A stretch of DNA of 64,000 nt from assembly GCF_900636545.1 (NCBI RefSeq), contig NZ_LR134290.1, positions 744,001 through 808,000 on the forward strand, in the 5' to 3' direction. The DNA comes from Pseudomonas mendocina (lineage in GTDB: Bacteria; Pseudomonadota; Gammaproteobacteria; Pseudomonadales; Pseudomonadaceae). A program made the translations under genes and the position numbers. The notes beneath the pieces are model-generated. The model was given only the letters and a program-made list of their open reading frames with translations, was not told the origin of the DNA and made no database searches. Shown piece after piece: positions 20,339 through 29,200 of this stretch. Positions within the stretch are counted from its first letter, which is position 1. Every line of letters starts with the position of its first letter.

Positions 20339-21857
20339 TGTCGTGCATGCGCGTGAGTTGTCGCTCCAACAGCGCCGGATAAGGATCGAGCAGGCGCTCC
20401 ACGCAGCTGGCACCTTCCGGGCTGGCGATCGGGCGGATGCGCGCGCGCTGGCGTGCCAGGGCATCCTGTGCGACGCGTTGTTCCACCAACAGAAGGTTGC
20501 GGCTGTGCTGCGACAATGCCAGCGCGTCCAGGGCGCTGTCGCTCAGCAGCAGTTCGGCCTGGCCCAGCTCTTCCAGATCGCTGCCCAGGGTCAGGCCCAA
20601 CTGCAATTGCAAGGTGATGCCGCTGTCGGCGACTTCGATCTGCAGGGCGTGGCCCAAGGCGCGCATCAGCTCGCCGCAGCAGATGGCGTGAGTCAGGTAG
20701 TCCTCGCCGCACTCGCGCTCGTGGAACAGCATCAGGCTGCTGCCGTCCTTGAGGGTATGCAACTGCCCCTGATACAACGCTGCGGCCTGCTCCAGGCAAC
20801 CCCGGTAACGATCCAGCAGATCCAGCAGGCGCGTGCGCGGCAGGCGGCGCAGTTGTTCCTGGGCGCCGAGCTGAATGGCCAGCACGGCGCTGGCCTGCGA
20901 TTGGCGTGGGGCCTTGGCCGCCGGTGCGGGCTCTGCGGGTTCGGCGTCATCACGCAGGTCGGCAAAGGGATCGTCGGGCTCTATCGAATCGGGCCAGGGC
21001 TTGAGCTGTTCGTCATCGTCTTCATGCAGGTCCGTCTCATCGAACTCATGCTCGGTGCTGCGCTTCTGCGGAACATCGACTGGTTCGTCATTCTCTTCCG
21101 GGAGGTAGTCGTCGACATCGTCGAGCAGCGGCTCGTCATCCAGCTCCGGCTCGGGTTCGGGCTTTTCCGGCACCAGGCGTGCCTGCAGCTGGCGCGCGAG
21201 GTCGCCGATCTCATCGTTGCGCCCTGCACCGGGGGCCGGATCGTCCGGGTCGCGCAGCCACAGGCGCATCTGCAGCAAGGGCGTGGAAATATGCCGGCCC
21301 AGGCGCATGCTCAGCGACAGCGTCAGGGCCAGCAGGATCAGGCTGAGAATGCCCATGCTCTGCAGGCTGATGGTCATCGGCTGCTGGAACTGACTCATAT
21401 CCAGGCTGATGCGTAACTGCCCGGCCATCACTTCCTGAAAGGTGATGGACGTGGAATACAGGCCCTCGGTCTCGCCCAACACGCTGCGTGTCGGGCGGGG
21501 GCCCGCTTCGGCGAGGATGCGACTGTCCACGCTGTAGATGGCGGCATGGGCCACCAGCGGGTTCTTCGCCAGGTTACTGAGCAGCACGTTGAGACTGAGG
21601 ATGTCGTTGGACACCAGCAGTTCGGTGGCCGAGGCCGCCGTCTGGGTGATCAGCGCCTGGCCCAGCGCATCGGCCTGCTGCTGCATGGCCTGCTTGAACT
21701 GCATGCCCATGACCCAGGCATAGATGACCATCGCCAGCGCCACCAGCAACAGGCTGTGGCTGGCGATGCGCAGCACCAGAGGCACCCGCCGCTGGCGCAG
21801 CGCGTGGAAGATCATGATGAAGAAATTGTCGGGTTTGACGGGCGCGGGCCGGTTCAC
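20325..21857 (-). CDS. Smp/YtjB (AhpA)-like membrane protein with possible cyclase-homology C-terminus
   Basis: Inner-membrane protein, 510 residues from a GTG at 21857 (AAGAG upstream; the product then begins MNRPAPVKPDNFF). Two membrane helices lie around residues 30-52 and 155-178 and enclose a periplasmic domain, as in the Smp family, whose gene is also divergent from serB in E. coli. A long acidic Pro/Asp/Glu-rich linker (about 200-315) leads to residues 322-510, which look like a degenerate class III nucleotide-cyclase homology domain: LLDLLDRYRGCLEQAAALYQ, then LHTLKDGSSLMLF, LQLQLGLTLG and RNLLLVEQRV. The first catalytic Asp site is missing, so it is probably not active. Function unknown. 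Confidence 0.75.
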   Translation of the reverse strand: MNRPAPVKPDNFFIMIFHALRQRRVPLVLRIASHSLLLVALAMVIYAWVMGMQFKQAMQQQADALGQALITQTAASATELLVSNDILSLNVLLSNLAKNPLVAHAAIYSVDSRILAEAGPRPTRSVLGETEGLYSTSITFQEVMAGQLRISLDMSQFQQPMTISLQSMGILSLILLALTLSLSMRLGRHISTPLLQMRLWLRDPDDPAPGAGRNDEIGDLARQLQARLVPEKPEPEPELDDEPLLDDVDDYLPEENDEPVDVPQKRSTEHEFDETDLHEDDDEQLKPWPDSIEPDDPFADLRDDAEPAEPAPAAKAPRQSQASAVLAIQLGAQEQLRRLPRTRLLDLLDRYRGCLEQAAALYQGQLHTLKDGSSLMLFHERECGEDYLTHAICCGELMRALGHALQIEVADSGITLQLQLGLTLGSDLEELGQAELLLSDSALDALALSQHSRNLLLVEQRVAQDALARQRARIRPIASPEGASCVERLLDPYPALLERQLTRMHDSRAH

Positions 21858-22031
21858 AGAGCACGGCTCTTGTCGACTGAAGTTGCCGCGCAGTATAGCG
21901 AGCGGTCTGGAGCGGGCAAAGCGCATGGCTGCCCGGATCGCAGGGAAACTGGGTAGAATGTGCGCCTTTTCGTCGGCCGGCGGCCAATTCGTCGCCTGCC
22001 TGCCTCAATCGTTTGCCTTGGAGGGTGCGTC

Positions 22032-23246
22032 TTGCGCGAAATCGTCCTGATCAATATCACCGGCGAAGACCGCCCCGGACTCACTGCAGCCATCACCGGT
22101 GTGCTGGCTCAGGGCGGGGTGAACATCCTCGATATCGGTCAGGCGGTGATCCACGACACCCTGTCGTTCGGCATCCTCATCGAGATTCCGGATAACGGCC
22201 GCTCCCAATCCGTGCTCAAGGATCTGTTGTTCACCGCCTACGAGCTGGATCAGCAGGTGCGTTTCACTCCGGTTTCCGAAGATGACTACCGCCAGTGGGT
22301 CGGTGGCCAGGGCAAGGCCCGCCATATCGTTACCCTGCTGACGCGCAAGGTCAGTGCCGAACAGCTGCAGCGGGTCAGCGCGATTACCGCCAAGTACGGC
22401 TTGAACATCGATCATATCGACCGCCTTTCCGGGCGTATGCCGCTGGACATGCCGGCCGAGCAGGGCAAGGGCTGCATCGAGTTTTCCGTGCGTGGCGAGC
22501 CGGCTGATCCGGTCGCCCTGCGTGCCGAATTTCTCAGCGTGGCACAGGAGCTCAACGTCGACATCGCCTTCCAGCGCGACTCGGTGTTCCGCCGCAATCG
22601 CCGTCTCGCGGTATTCGACATGGACTCGACGCTGATCGAAGCCGAGGTGATCGACGAGCTGGCCAAGGCCGCCGGTGTCGGTGAGCAGGTCGCCGAGATC
22701 ACCGAGCGGGCCATGCGCGGCGAGCTGGATTTCCGCGCCAGCTTCAAGGAGCGCCTGGGCTTGCTGCAGGGGCTGTCGGAGGACGTGCTGGAGGAGATCG
22801 GTGCGTCCCTGCGCCTGACCGAAGGTGCCGAGGTATTGTTCGCCGAGCTCAAGCGGCTGGGCTACAAGACTGCGATCCTCTCTGGTGGCTTTACCTACTT
22901 CGCCAAGCAGCTGCAGGCCAAGCTGGGCATCGACTACGTGTTCGCCAATGAGCTGCAGATCGAGAACGGCAAGGTCACCGGTGTGGCCGTAGAGCCCATC
23001 GTCGATGCTCAGCGCAAGGCCGATCTGCTGCGCGAGCTGGCGCAGAAGGAAGGCCTGCAGCTGGAGCAGACCATCGCGGTCGGCGATGGCGCCAACGACC
23101 TGCCGATGCTTGGCCTGGCCGGCCTCGGGGTGGCGTTCCGTGCCAAGCCGCTGGTCAAGCAGTCAGCCAAGCAGGCAATTTCCACCCTCGGTCTGGACGG
23201 CATTCTTTATCTGCTGGGCTTTCGTGATCGCGAGGGGCAGGAATAA
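22032..23246 (+). CDS. serB: Phosphoserine phosphatase SerB (TTG start)
   Basis: Removes phosphate from L-3-phosphoserine, the last step of serine biosynthesis. 404 residues. Two ACT-type regulatory domains at the N-terminus (VLINITGEDRPGLTAAI and HIVTLLTRKVSAEQLQRV) precede a HAD phosphatase domain with VFDMDSTLIEAE (nucleophile Asp196, acid Asp198), ILSGGFTYF and VGDGANDLPML. TTG at 22032 is chosen because GGAGG lies seven bases before it and the protein then starts MREIVLINITGED, the expected start and length; the upstream ATG at 21960 would add an unsupported leader. It is divergent from the Smp-like gene and ends at a bidirectional terminator shared with fimX. Confidence 0.96.
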   Translation: MREIVLINITGEDRPGLTAAITGVLAQGGVNILDIGQAVIHDTLSFGILIEIPDNGRSQSVLKDLLFTAYELDQQVRFTPVSEDDYRQWVGGQGKARHIVTLLTRKVSAEQLQRVSAITAKYGLNIDHIDRLSGRMPLDMPAEQGKGCIEFSVRGEPADPVALRAEFLSVAQELNVDIAFQRDSVFRRNRRLAVFDMDSTLIEAEVIDELAKAAGVGEQVAEITERAMRGELDFRASFKERLGLLQGLSEDVLEEIGASLRLTEGAEVLFAELKRLGYKTAILSGGFTYFAKQLQAKLGIDYVFANELQIENGKVTGVAVEPIVDAQRKADLLRELAQKEGLQLEQTIAVGDGANDLPMLGLAGLGVAFRAKPLVKQSAKQAISTLGLDGILYLLGFRDREGQE

Positions 23247-23269
23247 GCGTCGCGTTCTTTCGGAAAATG

Positions 23270-23297
23270 AAAAAGCCGCCTGTTCAGGCGGCTTTTT
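23270..23297. terminator. Bidirectional terminator between serB and fimX
   Basis: AAAAAGCCGCC, loop TGTTCA, GGCGGCTTTTT between convergent stops at 23246 and 23311. Confidence 0.92.
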
Positions 23298-23310
23298 CGT
23301 TGTTGCGAGC

Positions 23311-25380
23311 TTATTCGTCACCGGCCGAGAAGTCGTAGTCCATCGACTGGCTCGGCCCCTGTAGGTAGTAGCCCTGAATGAAGTTGACCCCGGCCTGCCA
23401 CAACGTGGCCAGCACGCTGGCGCTCTCGACGAACGGCACGATGGTCAGCTTGGCCTGGGCATGCAGGCTGCTGAGCAGGGTTTTCAGCGCTTCCTGATTG
23501 TCGGCGTTGCTCAGGTCTTGGGAGAACGAGCCGTCGACTTTGACGAAGTCCACCTGCAGGTGCTTGAGCGTGTTGAACGGGTTCAGGGCGCAGCCGAACT
23601 GGCTCAGAGCGACCTTGCAGTGCAGCTCCGCCAGGCCCTGGGTCAGCACCTTGGCCTGTTTCAGGTAGGTAATGGCATCGGGCTCGCTGAACTGGAACAC
23701 CAGTGAATCCGATGGCAGGCGAGCGGCCTTGAGGGCCACGCTTAGCCAGGGCAACAAGGTCTGATCCTGCAGGCTGGCGCTGGACAGGTGCACGAACAGG
23801 CGGGTGTTGTGGCCTTTGGAGCGGTGGTCGGCCAGCAGCTTGATCGAGTTGAGGATCACCCAGCGGTCGATTTTCTCGCCCAGGCCCGCGTCCTTGGCCG
23901 CGGCGAGGAACTGCGCCGGCGGCACCTCTTCGCCCTGTGGGTTGAGCAGGCGCAGCAGCACTTCGTAATGTTCGTGGGCGTCGCCACGCAGGCTGATGAT
24001 TGGCTGGAACAGCAGGCGGAAGCTGTTGTTCTCCAGTGCCTGCTGCACCATCGCCAGCAGGTTGCCGCGGTTGGCGGCTGCGGCCAGCTCATCGGCCGGG
24101 TTGAACAGCTTGATGGCGTTGCCGTCGCTGAGCTCGTCGGCGCAGCGGTGCGCGCGATCGATGACTTCCTGCGCCTTGGCGGTTTTCTCGCTGAGGCCCG
24201 CCACACCGACTGAAAGCGTGGTCTGTACGGTACGGCCGCTGACATCGAACAGATGGCCTTCGACCTTCTTCAACAGGGCCGCCAGGTTGGCCTGGCACTG
24301 CTCGGGCGTCTGGCCCGGCAGCAGGGCGGCGAACACGTCGTCACCGAAGCGGGCCAGCTGGGTCTCCACCGGGAAATGCGCGCGCAGCAGGCCGGCCAGG
24401 TCGGTCAGCAGCATGTCGATGCCGGCCAGGCCGATTTCGCCCTGCATGCCGGCGTAGCGGTCGACCCGGATATACGCCAGCGTCGAGGGTTGGCCGGTGC
24501 TGACGGCGCGCTCGGCAGCGTTGTCCATCAGCTCGAGGAAGTGATTGCGGTTGAACAGGCCGGTGACCAGGTCCTGGCTGCTGATCTCGCGAAGCTTCTC
24601 TTCCAGCTCGGCGTTGGAGGTTTCCGCGCGGATAACCACCTGAATGCACGGCTCGCCATCGTAGGTGGCGGGAGAGAAGCTCATTTGCGCGGCGAAGCTG
24701 CTGCCGTCGGCGCGTACACCCTGGCAGTTGAGCTCGGCGTGGCCTTCGGCGCTTTGGTAGTTCTTCAGGAAATCCTTGAACGCCCCGTGATCGGCACTGG
24801 CGATCAGGTCGATCATCGGCATGCCTTCGAGCTCTTCGCCATCCTCGTAGCTGAACAGCTCAAGATATGCGCGGTTGGCATAGATATGCATGCCGTCATG
24901 GACGTAGGTGATGGCGTCCACCGAGCTTTCGAGCAGCAGTTGGCAGCGCTTTTCCGCTTCACGCAGTGCCACTTCCGCAGCACGACGGGCGCGACGCTCT
25001 TCGAGGTTGGCGAGCTCGCGCTTGGCCACCAGTACCAGGCGTTCGTCTTCGCCTTGCGGTAGGGCGTCCTGTGCACCGAACAGCAGGGCTTCGGTGATCA
25101 TCTCCGAGTCGTTGTCCTCGACCAGTTGGATGACCGGGATGTCCTTGGCCTGGCGGCGAATGGCGGTTATCGCCTCGCTGGGTTCTAAGTGCTCGCTACT
25201 GGGGGCGCAGATCAGCAAGTCCCAGGTCTGTTGCAGGCTTTCAGCAAGGTCGTCGCTGGAGGTCAGGCGATGCACGCGCGTGGCGTGCCCTGCGTTGCGG
25301 AACAGACTGACCAGGCGCTCTGCTTCGTTCTGCGAGTCTTCGAGAATCAGCAGGCGGATGGTTTTTTTATCGATGGCCAT
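23311..25380 (-). CDS. fimX: FimX: degenerate REC-PAS-GGDEF-EAL regulator of type IV pili
   Basis: Cytoplasmic c-di-GMP effector that promotes type IV pilus assembly and twitching. 689 residues. The REC domain (1-125) keeps the acidic pair in LLILEDSQNEAERL but lacks the phospho-acceptor Asp (WDLLICAPSS). A PAS domain follows (about 145-260). The GGDEF domain has GDDVF at 346-350 instead of GGDEF, so it should not make c-di-GMP, and the EAL domain has EVL at 473-475. In P. aeruginosa FimX the equivalent EAL domain binds c-di-GMP and has little or no activity. It is followed upstream by the PilZ-like gene, 62 bp away on the same strand. Confidence 0.95.
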   Translation of the reverse strand: MAIDKKTIRLLILEDSQNEAERLVSLFRNAGHATRVHRLTSSDDLAESLQQTWDLLICAPSSEHLEPSEAITAIRRQAKDIPVIQLVEDNDSEMITEALLFGAQDALPQGEDERLVLVAKRELANLEERRARRAAEVALREAEKRCQLLLESSVDAITYVHDGMHIYANRAYLELFSYEDGEELEGMPMIDLIASADHGAFKDFLKNYQSAEGHAELNCQGVRADGSSFAAQMSFSPATYDGEPCIQVVIRAETSNAELEEKLREISSQDLVTGLFNRNHFLELMDNAAERAVSTGQPSTLAYIRVDRYAGMQGEIGLAGIDMLLTDLAGLLRAHFPVETQLARFGDDVFAALLPGQTPEQCQANLAALLKKVEGHLFDVSGRTVQTTLSVGVAGLSEKTAKAQEVIDRAHRCADELSDGNAIKLFNPADELAAAANRGNLLAMVQQALENNSFRLLFQPIISLRGDAHEHYEVLLRLLNPQGEEVPPAQFLAAAKDAGLGEKIDRWVILNSIKLLADHRSKGHNTRLFVHLSSASLQDQTLLPWLSVALKAARLPSDSLVFQFSEPDAITYLKQAKVLTQGLAELHCKVALSQFGCALNPFNTLKHLQVDFVKVDGSFSQDLSNADNQEALKTLLSSLHAQAKLTIVPFVESASVLATLWQAGVNFIQGYYLQGPSQSMDYDFSAGDE

Positions 25381-25442
25381 AGAGGGGTCATTACCGCGCC
25401 GAACGGACGCGAAAAAGCGACAAATGGTGAGTTCGCCGGAGC

Positions 25443-27245
25443 CTACAGCGACTTCCAGAGCGAGTCAAAATCTTCCTCCCCAGCAGGCTTCTGGCTTTGC
25501 GAGGCTGTGACCGGTGTCCCGGCTGAGGCTTCTTCCACGCCCACTCGGTGATACTCGAACTGGCTGAAGCTGCCGGTACTGACTTGCTTGCGCGTCAGTA
25601 CCGCGCGGTGCTCTTCGCCGTGGTCGTTGATCAGTACCTTGCTGCCTTCCTGGAAGGGCAGGCGCGGCGTGATGAGGCTGGCAGGACGGGATATGGCGCT
25701 GATTTCCGGCAGCAGCAGGGCGCGCAGATACTGGCTGTTCTGCTCGCCCTTGCGCAGCAGTTGCAGGCCGCACGGGCGCGCGTGCGGTGCGATCAGCTCG
25801 ATGCCCATCTGCGTGCCGCCGCCGCGGACCTGACGAATCCAGCGCACGATGGCGACGCTCCAGCCCTGGCTGGGGCTGTCCTGCACACCCAGGATCTCGC
25901 CGGCCTGTAGCTGGCTGGGAACGTCCTTGGGCCAGGACAGGCAATAGCCGCCGGGGCTGTGATTGACGATGGCCAGAGGGAAGGTCGGATAGTTTTCGCC
26001 GTTGCTCTCAGGCTGCGCCTGCTCACCTGGGGTGACCTTGGTGTACTGAATCTCTTCGAAATGGATTTCGTCAGCGGCGGTGCGCTGAGCGTCGAAGGCG
26101 CCCGACCAGACGTCAGGCTCGCCGGTAACCGGCTTGAACACCGCTGCGCCGATCTCCACGGGACGCTTGAGCACTTCGCCGAACGAGCGGCGGCCGGAGA
26201 GGAAGAAATGCAGCGCAGTCATGCCGATGCACAGAGTCAGGCTGCCCTGGCCTGGTGTTCGCTGGAAGGTGCGTTCGGCGATGTCGCCCCAGGCTGCGGC
26301 AACGTGCTGCAGCAGGTCGAGGCTGACCCCATCCGGGATCATCAGGCGTGACTTGCTGCGCTCGTCCTCGGCTAGCGAGAGGTATTCCTTGATGGCGTCG
26401 ACCAGTGGCTGGGTATCGATACCCAACAGGTTGTGCAGCTCGCTGCTCTGATACAGCGACTTGTAGCGCGGCGGGCCGTCGATCTGCGGTGCCAGCACGA
26501 ACAGGCTATCGGGATCATCGCCGGCCTGCAGCTTGATCAGCGTGCTCCACGGCTCCAGCGCTTCGGCCAGGCGCGCAATGCCGTTCTGGCGCATCTGGTT
26601 GGTTCGAGCACAGCCCAGTAGCAGTGCGATGACGTAGGTTTGTTCGGTGCTCAACCCCTGGGTATGACGAGCCAGCGGGTCACGAATGACCTGGCGATGC
26701 AGGCGCTGCTCGCAGGCGATCTGGTAAAGCTGGTGCAACTCCAGCCAGAGTCCTTCCGGGACCGGGCAGTAAAGCTGGCTGGCACGAATCAAGGGGCTAC
26801 ACAGGCTATGGCTGGCGCGCTGCAGGGAGACGGCGAGGAGTTGGTCGCGGTCCTTGCCGGTGCGGGCGATGACGCGGGAAATGATCAGCTTGTAGCCGAC
26901 GGCCAGATGGTTCTGCAGTGCCTGGCAGAGATTCGCGACCTTGCGTGGGCGCTCGTCGAGAACGATGGCCTGGTTGAGAAAGTGACGCTCCAGATGCTGG
27001 CAGACGAAGCTGACTTCAGGACGCAGCAGCTCCAGCAGTTGCAGGCGGTTTTCCGAAGGGGTGACGAACTGGTTGAGTTCCACCAGGCTCTGATACAACT
27101 GCCGCGCGGTTTCACCGATGTTCGCCTTGGGCAGTCCAGCAATCCAGCGTTTGAGGTCACGGGGACTGCCGTCGCAGAAGCTCAGGCTCTGCTTGCTCGG
27201 TGTGGGAACGCGTAGTAGCTGTAGGTGGGTACTCTGTCTATCCAT
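25443..27245 (-). CDS. Large protein with C-terminal PilZ-like domain, neighbour of fimX
   Basis: 600-residue cytoplasmic protein without signal peptide or clear membrane helix. Residues 1-380 are mostly helical and unrecognised. The C-terminal part contains a PilZ-like barrel with the D/NxSxxG motif NHSPGG at 428-433, followed by typical strands (GEILGVQ, VAIVRWIRQV, MGIELIAPHARP). I see no RxxxR motif shortly before NHSPGG, so canonical c-di-GMP binding is uncertain. It is upstream of and in line with fimX, which suggests a joint role in pilus or surface signalling. Start at 27245 is the only ATG near the beginning; its ribosome site is weak. Confidence 0.7.
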   Translation of the reverse strand: MDRQSTHLQLLRVPTPSKQSLSFCDGSPRDLKRWIAGLPKANIGETARQLYQSLVELNQFVTPSENRLQLLELLRPEVSFVCQHLERHFLNQAIVLDERPRKVANLCQALQNHLAVGYKLIISRVIARTGKDRDQLLAVSLQRASHSLCSPLIRASQLYCPVPEGLWLELHQLYQIACEQRLHRQVIRDPLARHTQGLSTEQTYVIALLLGCARTNQMRQNGIARLAEALEPWSTLIKLQAGDDPDSLFVLAPQIDGPPRYKSLYQSSELHNLLGIDTQPLVDAIKEYLSLAEDERSKSRLMIPDGVSLDLLQHVAAAWGDIAERTFQRTPGQGSLTLCIGMTALHFFLSGRRSFGEVLKRPVEIGAAVFKPVTGEPDVWSGAFDAQRTAADEIHFEEIQYTKVTPGEQAQPESNGENYPTFPLAIVNHSPGGYCLSWPKDVPSQLQAGEILGVQDSPSQGWSVAIVRWIRQVRGGGTQMGIELIAPHARPCGLQLLRKGEQNSQYLRALLLPEISAISRPASLITPRLPFQEGSKVLINDHGEEHRAVLTRKQVSTGSFSQFEYHRVGVEEASAGTPVTASQSQKPAGEEDFDSLWKSL

Positions 27246-27412
27246 CGAACTCGGTTACTCCGGCCACCCTATTACAAGCGGCTCTAGCAATAATCTTTCG
27301 AACTCTAGCAGCATCTGTCTGCGCTCGCAGCCCGTCCACATGGATGGCCGGGCTTTGCAGAGTACGAATATATGACCGAATGGTCGAGTTTCGGGTTCCT
27401 CTTCTGAGCGGC

Positions 27413-28273
27413 TCAGCCCTGAGCCTTGCCGAGCAGTTGGCCCATGCGCACTGCGCTGCCGGCCCCCAGTTCTTCGGCCCACTGCACCTGATTCGGACCG
27501 AACAGGACGATGGCGGTGGAGCCCAGCTTGAAGCGGCCCATTTCGGCGCCCTTGGCCAGCTCGATTGGTTCACGCGCTTGTGCGTCGTAACGCGTGCTCT
27601 TGAGTTCGCGCTTGGGCGGGGTGACCAGGCCGGCCCATACCGTCTCGACGCTGGCGACGATCATCGCGCCCACCAACACCACAGCCATCGGCCCGCGCTC
27701 GGTGTCGAACAGACAGACCACGCGCTCATTGCGGGCGAACAGTTCCGGCACGTTCTCCGCGGTGGTCTGGTTGACCGAAAACAGGCGGCCCGGCACGTAG
27801 ACCATCTCTCTCAGCGTGCCCCCCAGCGGCATATGGACGCGGTGGTAGTCCTTCGGCGAGAGGTACACGGTGGCAAACTGACCGCCCATGAACGGCGCCG
27901 CGCGCTCGGCATCGCCACCGAGCAGTTCGACCGCGCTGAAGCTGTGGCCCTTGGCCTGGAAGATACGGCCGTGCTCGATGGCGCCGAGTTGGCTGATGGC
28001 GCCGTCGGCCGGGCTGAGAATGGCGCCGGGGGTTTCGTCCAGCGGCCGTGCACCAGCCTTCAGGGCGCGGGTGAAGAACGCGTTGAAGTGCTCGAAGGCA
28101 CGCAGATCTTCGTTCTGTGCCTCGCTCATGTTGACCTGGTACTGCTTGGCGAACCACGAGATCAGCGGATTCTTCAGCCAGCCGATACGGCATTCGGCAA
28201 CGCAGCCGATCAGGCGCGACAGCAGGTGATGAGGTAGCAGGTATTGGCTGAGAATGAAGAGGCGTTGTTTCAT
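27413..28273 (-). CDS. psd: Phosphatidylserine decarboxylase proenzyme
   Basis: Makes phosphatidylethanolamine at the inner membrane. 286 residues from the ATG at 28273, with AAGGAA upstream. The self-cleavage site is LGST at residues 250-253, so cleavage between Gly251 and Ser252 gives the pyruvoyl group on the alpha chain. Other conserved stretches are [28 protein letters not shown] and [11 protein letters not shown]. It follows rhdA on the same strand with a 68-bp gap. Confidence 0.97.
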   Translation of the reverse strand: MKQRLFILSQYLLPHHLLSRLIGCVAECRIGWLKNPLISWFAKQYQVNMSEAQNEDLRAFEHFNAFFTRALKAGARPLDETPGAILSPADGAISQLGAIEHGRIFQAKGHSFSAVELLGGDAERAAPFMGGQFATVYLSPKDYHRVHMPLGGTLREMVYVPGRLFSVNQTTAENVPELFARNERVVCLFDTERGPMAVVLVGAMIVASVETVWAGLVTPPKRELKSTRYDAQAREPIELAKGAEMGRFKLGSTAIVLFGPNQVQWAEELGAGSAVRMGQLLGKAQG

Positions 28274-28341
28274 CGTGTTTCCTTGAGGTCTGAACCTGCG
28301 CGGGTGCGGCCAGCGCAGGGTGCAATTAACGGTCAGCGAGT

Positions 28342-29157
28342 TCAGCGCTCGATGGGCGTGTCGGGCAGATTGCCCCATTCCGACCACGAGCCGGCATAGG
28401 CCTTCACGCGCGGATAGCCGAGCGCCTTGGCCACCACGTAGCTGAAGCCGGAGCGGCGATGGGTCTGGCAGTGAGTGATCACTTCCTTGTCCGGTGTGAT
28501 GCCCAGACCTTGCAGGATTTCGCCGATATCACTGCGGATGCGCATGCCGCGTTGAGGGTCCATGCCCGCGGTCCATTCGAAATGGGTGGCGCCGGGGATG
28601 TGACCGCCGCGCGCCGAACTCAGCTTCTCGCCGCGGTACTCGTCGGCGCCGCGCACGTCCCAGATGGCGAGGTCGGCTGCATCCAGGCGTGATTGCAGGT
28701 AATCGCGGGTGGCGGTGGGGGCATCGCTCAGTGTCAGCATCACTTCGGTGCGGGTGATGGCGGGCACATCCTGGCTCAGTGCAAGTCCGTCGCCGACCCA
28801 GGCCTGCAGGCCGCCGTTGAGGAAGTGGTAATGCTGATGGCCGATCACGTCGAGTAGCCAGATGAAGCGGCCGGCCCAGGGACCACCCTCGTCGTCGTAG
28901 ACCACGTAAGTGGCCTCGGCCCGGTGGCCGAGATCCGCGAACAGTGCTTCGAGCTGCGCTCGGTCGGGCAGCAGGCCGGGGGCGGGCGGTTGGCCCAGTT
29001 GCGTGCGCTTGGCATCGACCCAGCGCGCTCCCGGGATGTGACCGGCGGCATAGCGCGCCGCGCTGCTGAGGTCGAGCAGGATCAGGTCGGCCGCGTCCAG
29101 GCGCTCGGCCAGTTCGGCCGGTTCGATCACCAGAGGTAGATTGTCGAAGGCGGACAT
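28342..29157 (-). CDS. rhdA: Thiosulfate:cyanide sulfurtransferase (rhodanese) RhdA
   Basis: Tandem-domain rhodanese that transfers sulfane sulfur from thiosulfate to cyanide or other acceptors; in pseudomonads it helps with cyanide detoxification. 271 residues from the ATG at 29157. The N-terminal inactive domain spans about 1-145 and the C-terminal catalytic domain has Cys230 in HCQTHRRSG, the same loop and numbering as Azotobacter RhdA (CQTHHRS). CRRSG-type loops of other rhodaneses lack this composition. Its start follows the HDOD gene by 43 bp on the same strand, with psd next. Confidence 0.95.
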   Translation of the reverse strand: MSAFDNLPLVIEPAELAERLDAADLILLDLSSAARYAAGHIPGARWVDAKRTQLGQPPAPGLLPDRAQLEALFADLGHRAEATYVVYDDEGGPWAGRFIWLLDVIGHQHYHFLNGGLQAWVGDGLALSQDVPAITRTEVMLTLSDAPTATRDYLQSRLDAADLAIWDVRGADEYRGEKLSSARGGHIPGATHFEWTAGMDPQRGMRIRSDIGEILQGLGITPDKEVITHCQTHRRSGFSYVVAKALGYPRVKAYAGSWSEWGNLPDTPIER

Positions 29158-29200
29158 CACGGCCTCCTCGCATGAAAAGAGGTCGATTGTAGCGGACTCT

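Noticed and set aside
23311..25380. Active diguanylate cyclase or phosphodiesterase
   Set aside because: GGDEF is GDDVF and EAL is EVL, so FimX is best read as a c-di-GMP receptor.
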